A DNA stretch of 64,000 bases, taken from DATKAB01 sp964542745. Its GTDB lineage: Bacteria > Eisenbacteria > RBG-16-71-46. The translations under genes and the position numbers were made by a program. The notes under the pieces were generated by a model that saw nothing but the letters and a program-made list of their open reading frames with translations, did not search any database and was not told where the DNA came from. The stretch is taken from NCBI GenBank assembly GCA_964542745.1, contig CAZIVR010000006.1, positions 8,232 to 72,231 of the forward strand, read 5' to 3'. Positions 10,824 to 17,801 of the stretch are shown one piece after another (within the stretch, counting starts at the first letter, position 1; every line of letters begins with the position of its first letter).

Positions 10824-11495
10824 TCAGGGAACGAGGATCGACCTCGTCGCCGTCGCCCCCCACGTCGCGCCCGCCCGCACGGGCTGGACCTGCACGATCA
10901 CGCGGGCCCCGTGCTCGAGCCCCTGCGGGAGCGACGAAGCCTCGAGCGAATAGCGCGTCCCGGGCCACGACTCGACCGCGGCGATCTCGCGCATCGAGTC
11001 GTCCACGAACGAGAGCCGGTAGCTCTCCGCGCCCGCGACCGGCGTCCAGCGGATCTCGAGGCTTTCGGCGGCCTGGCGGGGCTCGAGGATCACGGGCGCG
11101 TCCTCGGCGCCGCGCAGCGCGGTGGAACGGGAGCGGGCCGCGAACCAGATCCCGGCGACCGCGACGAGGACGGTGGCCATCGCGATCACCGGCCGCGGGA
11201 GCGCGGCCCACCACGGGCGGCCCGGGCGCTCCGGCCGGGCGGCGGGGCGCGGACGGACCGTGGCGACGCGCGACTCGGATGGGAGAGCTTCGCGGAATCG
11301 CCGTTCCAGCACGGCCTCGGCGTCGCGCAGCTCGTGGTCGGGGACGCCCGACGGGTGCGCGCCCTCGAACCGCTCGTAGAGCGCGCGCATGGCCTCGAAC
11401 TCGGGGCGGCCGTTCCAGGCGGCCCGCTCCGGATGATCCGGCGGCAGGGACATCAGCCGGGCGAAGCGCTCGGGAGTCAGGGGCGTCCCGCTCAT
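10824..11495 (-). CDS. Membrane protein coupled to ECF sigma factor (candidate anti-sigma)
   Basis: A 223-residue protein with an N-terminal cytoplasmic part (about 1-98), one transmembrane helix at about 100-120 (VIAMATVLVAVAGIWFAA) and a C-terminal extracytoplasmic domain of about 100 residues that looks like a small beta-sandwich (fibronectin-like). There is no zinc-finger HxxxCxxC motif. Its ATG overlaps the sigma factor TGA by four bases (ATGA, 11492-11495), so the two are co-translated. Position and topology are those of an anti-sigma factor, but no sequence family is recognised. The neighbouring exported CHAT protein could reach its extracytoplasmic domain. Confidence 0.65.
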   Translation of the reverse strand: MSGTPLTPERFARLMSLPPDHPERAAWNGRPEFEAMRALYERFEGAHPSGVPDHELRDAEAVLERRFREALPSESRVATVRPRPAARPERPGRPWWAALPRPVIAMATVLVAVAGIWFAARSRSTALRGAEDAPVILEPRQAAESLEIRWTPVAGAESYRLSFVDDSMREIAAVESWPGTRYSLEASSLPQGLEHGARVIVQVQPVRAGATWGATATRSILVP

Positions 11496-12088
11496 GGCCG
11501 TCCCTCCCGCTCGCCCGCGTCCAGTGCGGCCCGAAGCTTGCGCCGGGCGGTCTGGAGCAGGGCGCGAGCCCCGCTCGCGTTGTCGAGACCGAGCATGCGC
11601 GTCAAGTCGTCCACGCTGGTTTCTTCCCGGGCGCGAAGCCAGAGCGCGAGGCGCTCGTCGGGTTCGAGCACGCGGTTCATCACGTCGAGCACGCGACCCA
11701 ACTCGATGCGATCCCCCGCCTCGCGATCTGCCCCGGGGGCAGAGCCCGCGAGCCGCTCGAGCGTCGCGTCGTCGGCCGCCACCGGGCGGCGGCGGCGCAG
11801 CTCGTGCAGGCAGCGGTTGTGGACGATCGAGAACAGCCACGCTCCAAACCTGCCGCGACTCTCATAGCGATCCAGCGCTCCGATCATCTGGACGAAGCAA
11901 TCGTGGGCAACGTCGAGGGCCTGCTCCCGCTCGCGCAGCATGCGGAGCGCCCACAGGTAGACGCGCGCCCGCCAGCGGGCCGCGAGGGCTTCCAGCGCCG
12001 CCCGTCCGTCGGGACCCTGCGGGCTCTCGCGATAGCGCTCGACCAGCCGCTCGTCGCTGATCGGTCCGGGACCGTCGCGCTCATGCAT
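11492..12088 (-). CDS. ECF-type RNA polymerase sigma factor
   Basis: A 198-residue sigma-70 family protein reduced to regions 2 and 4. Region 2 includes ALDVAHDCFVQMIGAL and the FGAWLFSIVHNRCL block; region 4 carries the helix-turn-helix near ETSVDDLTRMLGLD. It redirects RNA polymerase to a stress or surface regulon. It heads a two-gene unit with the membrane protein that follows it. It is divergent from the giant surface protein gene at 12408, with a 319-bp gap between them. Autoregulation and control of the divergent gene are reasonable guesses but unproven. Confidence 0.93.
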   Translation of the reverse strand: MHERDGPGPISDERLVERYRESPQGPDGRAALEALAARWRARVYLWALRMLREREQALDVAHDCFVQMIGALDRYESRGRFGAWLFSIVHNRCLHELRRRRPVAADDATLERLAGSAPGADREAGDRIELGRVLDVMNRVLEPDERLALWLRAREETSVDDLTRMLGLDNASGARALLQTARRKLRAALDAGEREGRP

Positions 12089-12407
12089 GGAAGAAACCCT
12101 CGAGCCTCATTCCGTCACACGACGAGATGCCCGCGACGCGACCGGACCCGCTTCTGCCGAGATTGGACCGGCTTGCAGGATCTGGCGGCCCGCAGGTTAG
12201 CACGCGGTCACCGGCGCTTCGATCGTTCCGGCGCGGACGAGTTCCCGGCCGCTCGAGGTCGCGACGCATGCGCGCCGGTCCCGTGCCGGCTTCGAGAACC
12301 GTGTGATCGGAGGGGACTTCGGGGATTCCTGCAGGTGAGCGCTGGCGCGGCCCATCTCCGCCAGCTCGTGACCTTGCGTTCCGCGGCGCCACCTCGGGAG
12401 ATCGACC
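12089..12407. other. Divergent intergenic region, sigma factor / surface protein
   Basis: No gene is visible. The left part carries the promoter of the sigma operon; the right 85 bp is a leader conserved with the one in front of the gene at 17802. Confidence 0.55.
12323..12407 (+). promoter_or_regulatory. Conserved leader, copy A
   Basis: It begins GGATTCCTGC, contains GCTGGCGCGGC shortly after, and ends GGGAGATCGACC directly before the ATG of the surface protein gene. Copy B at 17716-17801 has the same blocks at the same distance (85 versus 86 bp). The similarity continues about 20 bases into the coding region (both start ATGCGACCCTG). GGGAGA is the probable ribosome binding site. Confidence 0.6.
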
Positions 12408-15400
12408 ATGCGACCCTGCTCCACGTTTCGCTGCCACGTCGTCATGTTCTCCCTGTCGCTCGCGATCGCGCTGCCGGCACTCCCTCGCCCGGTGCACGCC
12501 GATGCGATCGGCTGGAACAACGCGGCCGGCGGGAATTGGAACACCCCGGGCAACTGGTCGCCGCCGCAGGTCCCGACGAGTGCCGACGACGTGACCATCG
12601 GCCTCCCCGGCACCTACACGGTCACCCTCGACGCGAATCCAAACGTGGCGAGCCTGGCGCTCGGCGCGGCGAGCGGAACGCAGACGCTGCCGGCCGCCTC
12701 GCGCACGATCACGGTGAGCGGGGCGTTCGTCGTCTCGGCGAACGGATCGCTCGACTTTTCGTCCTGCACGCTGAACGGCACCGGAAGCCTGACACACTCC
12801 GGCGCGTCGAGCCGGCTGCTCGCGACGACCGTTCATCTTCCGATCACGAACACCGGCACGCTGCGGGTCCAGCGCGGCGGCACCTGGAACGGCGCCTACA
12901 CCTCGGGCNNNNNNNNNNNNNNNNNNNNNNNNNNNNNNNNNNNNNNNNNNNNNNNNNNNNNNNNNNNNNNNNNNNNNNNNNNNNNNNNNNNNNNNNNNNN
13001 NNNNNNNNGCGGCGGCGAGTTCGTGCACGCGAGCGCCAACCTGTCCGGCGCCGGCACGTTCTCCATCTCCAGCGTCTCCCTCACCCAGAGCGTGGACTAC
13101 GTGACCGCCGTGCTTCCGATCGCGGTCACGGCCTCGACGCTCAACGGCCCCGGCACGTTCCGCAACTCGACGGGCGTCACCACCCTGCTGTTCAACTCCT
13201 GCGTCGTGAACAGCGCGCTCGTCAACGACGGCACGCTGCGGGTCCAGCGCGGCGGCACCTGGAACGGCGCCTACACCTCGGGCAGCGGCTCGACCCTCAG
13301 GGTCGAGTCGGAGAACGGCAACGGCTCGACCCTGACGGTGGCGAGCGCCTTCACCAACAACGGCACGCTGGAACTCACCACCATCAGCAGCACCGGCAAC
13401 TCCTCGCTGACCTGGAATTCGGGGACTCTCGCCAACGCCGCCGGCAGCACGCTCCTGCTCTCGGCCGGCACCGGGGGCACCCGAACCCTGACCGGCCCGC
13501 TCTCCAACGCCGGCACCATGACCGTCAACACCGCCACCACGCTGGCCGGGGCCGGCGCCGATCACGTCAACGCCGGTTCCGGGGTGATCGACCTGGTGGC
13601 CGGTAACCTGACCATCGCCCAGAGCGGCACCACTCCCTCCTTCACCAACAACGGCACCATCACGGTGGCGACCGGACGCACGCTGTCGGTCAGCGGCGGC
13701 GAGTTCGTGCACGCGAGCGCCAACCTGTCCGGCGCCGGCACGTTCTCCATCTCCAGCGTCTCCCTCACCCAGAGCGTGGACTACGTGACCGCCGTGCTTC
13801 CGATCGCGGTCACGGCCTCGACGCTCAACGGCCCCGGCACGTTCCGCAACTCGACGGGCGTCACCACCCTGCTGTTCAACTCCTGCGTCGTGAACAGCGC
13901 GCTCGTCAACGACGGCACGCTGCGGGTCCAGCGCGGCGGCACCTGGAACGGCGCCTACACCTCGGGCAGCGGCTCGACCCTCAGGGTCGAGTCGGAGAAC
14001 GGCAACGGCTCGACCCTGACGGTGGCGAGCGCCTTCACCAACAACGGCACGCTGGAACTCACCACCATCAGCAGCACCGGCAACTCCTCGCTGACCTGGA
14101 ATTCGGGGACTCTCGCCAACGCCGCCGGCAGCACGCTCCTGCTCTCGGCCGGCACCGGGGGCACCCGAACCCTGACCGGCCCGCTCTCCAACGCCGGCAC
14201 CATGACCGTCAACACCGCCACCACGCTGGCCGGGGCCGGCGCCGATCACGTCAACGCCGGTTCCGGGGTGATCGACCTGGTGGCCGGTAACCTGACCATC
14301 GCCCAGAGCGGCACCACTCCCTCCTTCACCAACAACGGCACCATCACGGTGGCGACCGGACGCACGCTGTCGGTCAGCGGCGGCGAGTTCGTGCACGCGA
14401 GCGCCAACCTGTCCGGCGCCGGCACGTTCTCGATCTCGGCCGCGACGCTGACCCAGAGCGTGGACTACGTGACCAGCGTGCTGCCGATCGCGGCCACCAC
14501 CTCGGCCGTGAACGGCCCCGGAACGTTCCGTAACTCGACCGGGGTGAGCACCGTGCTGTTCAACAGCTGCGTCGTGAACAGCGCGCTCGTCAACGACGGC
14601 ACGCTGCGGGTCCAGCGCGGCGGCACCTGGAACGGCGCCTACACCTCGGGCAGCGGCTCGACCCTCAGGGTCGAGTCGGAGAACGGCAACGGCTCGACCC
14701 TGACGGTGGCGAGCGCCTTCACCAACAACGGCACGCTCGAGTTGACGACGATCCTCAACAACGCCGGCTCGTCGCTGACCTGGAGCTCCGGCACGCTCAC
14801 CAACCCTGCCGGCGCCTCGATCCTGCTCTCGGCCGGCACCGGCGGCTCCCGAACCCTGACCGGCCCGCTCTCCAACGCCGGCACCTTCACGGTCAACGCC
14901 GCCACCACCCTCACCGGGCGGCTGTCGAACTCCGGCACCATGACCGTCAACGCCGCCACGACCCTGGCCGGGTCGGGGGCCGATCACGTCAACACCGGCT
15001 CCGGGGTGATGGATGTGGTGGGTGGCAACCTGACCATCACCCAGAGCGGCACCACACCCTCCTTCACCAACAACGGCACCATCACGGTGGCGACCGGACG
15101 CACGCTGTCGGTCAGCGGCGGCGAGTTCGTGCACGCGAGCGCCAACCTGTCCGGCGCCGGCACGTTCTCGATCTCCGGGCTCACGCTCACCCAGACCGTG
15201 GACTACGTGACCGGGGCGCTGGCGATCGCGGTCTCGAGCTCGACCCTCAACGGCCCGGGCACGTTCCGCAACACGGCCGGAGTGACCACCGTGCTGCTCA
15301 GCGTGGTCAACAGCGCGATCGTCAACGACAGCACGCTGCGGGTCCAGCGCGGCGGTACCTGGAACGGCACCTACACCTCGGGCAGCGGCTCGACCCTCAA

Positions 15401-17624
15401 GGTGGAGTCCGAGAACGGCTTCCTCTCGACCCTGACGGTGGCCAGCGCCTTCACCAACAACGGCACGCTCGAGCTGACCACGATCGGCTTCCTGGCCAGT
15501 TCCGCGCTGACCTGGAGCTCCGGCACCCTCACCAATGCCGCCGGCGCTTCGATCCTGCTCTCGCCCGGCACCGGCGGCACCCGTACCCTGACCGGCCCGC
15601 TCTCCAATGCCGGCACCCTCACGGTCAACGCCGCCACCACCCTCACCGGGCAGCTGTCGAACTCCGGCACCATGACCGTCAACGCCGCCACGACCCTGGC
15701 CGGATCGGGCGCGGATCACGTCAACGCCGCCTCGGGCCTGATCGACCTCGTGGCCGGCAACCTGACCATCACCCAGACCGGCGCCACGCCCTCGTTCACC
15801 AACAACGGCACGGTCTCGATCGGCGCGGCGCGCACGCTGACGATCACCGGCGGCGGGTTCGTGCACGCCGCCGGAGCCACGCTCCGAGGCAACGGCACGT
15901 TGAACCGAACGGGAACGACCTTCACCAACGGCGGCAACATCAGCCCCGGCACGTCCGCCGGCAGCCTGACCATCAGCGGCCACTGCCCGGTGGATGCGAC
16001 TGGAGCGATCAACATCGAGCTCGGCGGAGCCAGCCCGGGCACCGGGTACGACCGGCTGACGGTCACGGGAACGCTCACCCTCAACGCGCCGGTCCACATC
16101 ACCCTGATCAACGGCTTCGTGCCCACGCCCGGACAAACCTTCCAGATCGTCGATTTCGGCGCGCTCGTGCAGACGGGAAGTCCCAGCTACACCGGGCTCG
16201 AGCTCGGCGGCGGGGTCTCGCTCTACCCTCGGGTCGGGGCGGGCAGCATCACGCTCGAGGCGGTCGGCCAGACCTGGGCACACCTGCTTCCCACCGGGGC
16301 ACCGCCCCCGGCGCGTGAGCGGCACGCCGCCGCTTTCAATCCGGCCTCCGGCCGCATGATCGTGTTCGGCGGCCTCTCCGACACCGGACCCCGCAACGAC
16401 GTGTGGGTGCTCTCGAACGCCGACGCGCAGGCCGGGAACCCCGGGTGGACGCAGCTCTCGCCGACCGGCGGTCCGCCCTCGGCACGCGAGGGCCACTCGG
16501 CCGTCTACGACGCGGCAGGCAACCGGCTGATCGTCTTCGGCGGCGACGACGCCTCCGGAACTCCGGCCGCGAATGCCGAGGTCTGGGTGTTGTCCGGCGC
16601 GGACGGCACGGCCGGAACGCCGGTCTGGACGCAGCTCTCGCCGGGCGGGACGCCGCCCGCGGCCCGCACCGGGCACGGCGCCGCGTACGACGCTGCGGCC
16701 AACCGGATGATCGTCTTCGGCGGCGACGATGGGCCTCCCTGCGGAACCGGGCTGAACGACGTCTGGGTGCTCACGAACGCCAACGGCACGGGGGGCACGC
16801 CGGTCTGGTCGCAGCTCAGCCCCGCAGGCTCACCGCCCGGGCCGCGCGCTCACGCGCTCACCACGTACGACGCCGCGACGAATCGCCTGACCATGATCGG
16901 CGGGCTCGTGCCCTGCGGCTCCAGCGACAACGAGATGTGGGTGCTCGCGGACGCGAACGGGATCGGCGCTCCGGAGTGGATCCAGCGGAGCCCCGGCGGC
17001 TCGCCGCCGTCCCCGTGGTCGCTGCAGAGCGGAGTCTACGATCCGGTCACCAACCGGGTGACGACGTTCGGCGGGCGGATCGGAGGCGTTCCGGATGACG
17101 GTGTGCTGACGCTGACCGACGGCAACGGCACGGGCGCTCCGGCCTGGGTCGACTTCGTCCCCGTCGGCGCTCCCCCCGCCCCTCGCTCCCTCCACAGCGC
17201 GGTGCAGGCCAACGGGCATCGCATGGTGGTGTTCGGGGGAGCGGGAACCAGCGGACGCCTGGCCGACGTCTGGGTGCTCGAAGAGACTCAGGCTCGAGTG
17301 GTCAGCGTGCCCCCGGACCCCGTTCCGCCTTCATCGAGGTCATGGACCACGGGCTTCAGCCGCGCGCCATCGCCGAACCCGGGACGCGGCCGGACCCGCT
17401 TCGCGGTCGCGCTCTCCCACGCCCAGCGGGTCGACCTCACGATCGCCGACGTGGCCGGCCGGCGCGTGGCGGGGATCCATCACGGGAGGCTGGAGGCGGG
17501 CGAGCACGCGTTCGACTGGGACGGATCGGCCGGCACCGGAACCCGGACGCCGGCGGGCCTCTACTTCCTGATCCTCGAGACCGAGGAGCTGCGACAGGTA
17601 CGCAAGCTCGTCTGGACGCGCTGA
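12408..17624 (+). CDS. Giant secreted repeat / Kelch surface protein (contains assembly gap)
   Basis: As assembled the protein has 1738 residues, 34 of them unknown. A signal peptide covers about 1-28, and an opening GWNNAAGGNWNTPGNW segment is typical of autotransporter-like beta-helix surface proteins. Then come long Ser/Thr/Gly/Asn-rich beta-solenoid repeats: two identical 228-residue units, a third longer by 18 residues and a diverged fourth. From about residue 1285 there are six Kelch-type blades (AREGHSAVYD, MIVFGG, DVWVL), predicted to close into a propeller. The last 90 residues are a FlgD/T9SS-like sorting domain (PSPNPGRG, VAGRRVAG, PAGLYFLILE). It is presumably exported and attached to the cell surface. 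The true length must be greater because of the gap. Confidence 0.85.
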   Translation: MRPCSTFRCHVVMFSLSLAIALPALPRPVHADAIGWNNAAGGNWNTPGNWSPPQVPTSADDVTIGLPGTYTVTLDANPNVASLALGAASGTQTLPAASRTITVSGAFVVSANGSLDFSSCTLNGTGSLTHSGASSRLLATTVHLPITNTGTLRVQRGGTWNGAYTSGXXXXXXXXXXXXXXXXXXXXXXXXXXXXXXXXXXGGEFVHASANLSGAGTFSISSVSLTQSVDYVTAVLPIAVTASTLNGPGTFRNSTGVTTLLFNSCVVNSALVNDGTLRVQRGGTWNGAYTSGSGSTLRVESENGNGSTLTVASAFTNNGTLELTTISSTGNSSLTWNSGTLANAAGSTLLLSAGTGGTRTLTGPLSNAGTMTVNTATTLAGAGADHVNAGSGVIDLVAGNLTIAQSGTTPSFTNNGTITVATGRTLSVSGGEFVHASANLSGAGTFSISSVSLTQSVDYVTAVLPIAVTASTLNGPGTFRNSTGVTTLLFNSCVVNSALVNDGTLRVQRGGTWNGAYTSGSGSTLRVESENGNGSTLTVASAFTNNGTLELTTISSTGNSSLTWNSGTLANAAGSTLLLSAGTGGTRTLTGPLSNAGTMTVNTATTLAGAGADHVNAGSGVIDLVAGNLTIAQSGTTPSFTNNGTITVATGRTLSVSGGEFVHASANLSGAGTFSISAATLTQSVDYVTSVLPIAATTSAVNGPGTFRNSTGVSTVLFNSCVVNSALVNDGTLRVQRGGTWNGAYTSGSGSTLRVESENGNGSTLTVASAFTNNGTLELTTILNNAGSSLTWSSGTLTNPAGASILLSAGTGGSRTLTGPLSNAGTFTVNAATTLTGRLSNSGTMTVNAATTLAGSGADHVNTGSGVMDVVGGNLTITQSGTTPSFTNNGTITVATGRTLSVSGGEFVHASANLSGAGTFSISGLTLTQTVDYVTGALAIAVSSSTLNGPGTFRNTAGVTTVLLSVVNSAIVNDSTLRVQRGGTWNGTYTSGSGSTLKVESENGFLSTLTVASAFTNNGTLELTTIGFLASSALTWSSGTLTNAAGASILLSPGTGGTRTLTGPLSNAGTLTVNAATTLTGQLSNSGTMTVNAATTLAGSGADHVNAASGLIDLVAGNLTITQTGATPSFTNNGTVSIGAARTLTITGGGFVHAAGATLRGNGTLNRTGTTFTNGGNISPGTSAGSLTISGHCPVDATGAINIELGGASPGTGYDRLTVTGTLTLNAPVHITLINGFVPTPGQTFQIVDFGALVQTGSPSYTGLELGGGVSLYPRVGAGSITLEAVGQTWAHLLPTGAPPPARERHAAAFNPASGRMIVFGGLSDTGPRNDVWVLSNADAQAGNPGWTQLSPTGGPPSAREGHSAVYDAAGNRLIVFGGDDASGTPAANAEVWVLSGADGTAGTPVWTQLSPGGTPPAARTGHGAAYDAAANRMIVFGGDDGPPCGTGLNDVWVLTNANGTGGTPVWSQLSPAGSPPGPRAHALTTYDAATNRLTMIGGLVPCGSSDNEMWVLADANGIGAPEWIQRSPGGSPPSPWSLQSGVYDPVTNRVTTFGGRIGGVPDDGVLTLTDGNGTGAPAWVDFVPVGAPPAPRSLHSAVQANGHRMVVFGGAGTSGRLADVWVLEETQARVVSVPPDPVPPSSRSWTTGFSRAPSPNPGRGRTRFAVALSHAQRVDLTIADVAGRRVAGIHHGRLEAGEHAFDWDGSAGTGTRTPAGLYFLILETEELRQVRKLVWTR
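12909..13008. other. Assembly gap (100 N)
   Basis: A run of exactly 100 N inside the repeat array of the surface protein. The left flank matches a repeat up to the position equivalent to 13283 and the right flank starts at the equivalent of 13693, so at least 409 bp are missing, plus any whole 684-bp units. Confidence 0.95.
13009..14376 (+). repeat. Two identical tandem 684-bp coding repeats
   Basis: Bases 13009-13692 and 13693-14376 read identically by eye, each coding 228 residues in frame. A third copy at 14377-15114 is diverged and carries a 54-bp insertion, giving 738 bp; a fourth, more diverged copy follows to about 15850. Confidence 0.85.
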
Positions 17625-17715
17625 CCGGGCGGCCGGGTCGGGCGCGCTCGGCGTCGCCCGACCGGACCCGCCGCCGGCACCCCGGCGGAATTCCTGTGAT
17701 CCGCGGGCGCCTCGC

Positions 17716-17801
17716 GGATTCCTGCTGATTGGAGCTGGCGCGGCTCGTCCCCTTCCGGCTCAGGTCCCGGCGCCCTCGAGCGCCGTTTCGGGAGATCGGC
17801 C
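17716..17801 (+). promoter_or_regulatory. Conserved leader, copy B
   Basis: It matches the 12323-12407 leader: GGATTCCTGC, then GAGCTGGCGCGGC, then CGGGAGATCGGCC against the ATG of the first NHL gene. Shared spacing implies a shared promoter or RNA leader rather than coding homology, since the encoded proteins differ after the signal peptide. Confidence 0.55.

Noticed and set aside
12081..16676. A 1531-codon open frame on the minus strand, antisense to the surface protein
   Set aside because: It is an Arg/Gly/Val-rich shadow of the GC-rich repeat gene; the plus frame has a signal peptide, Kelch motifs and a sorting tail.
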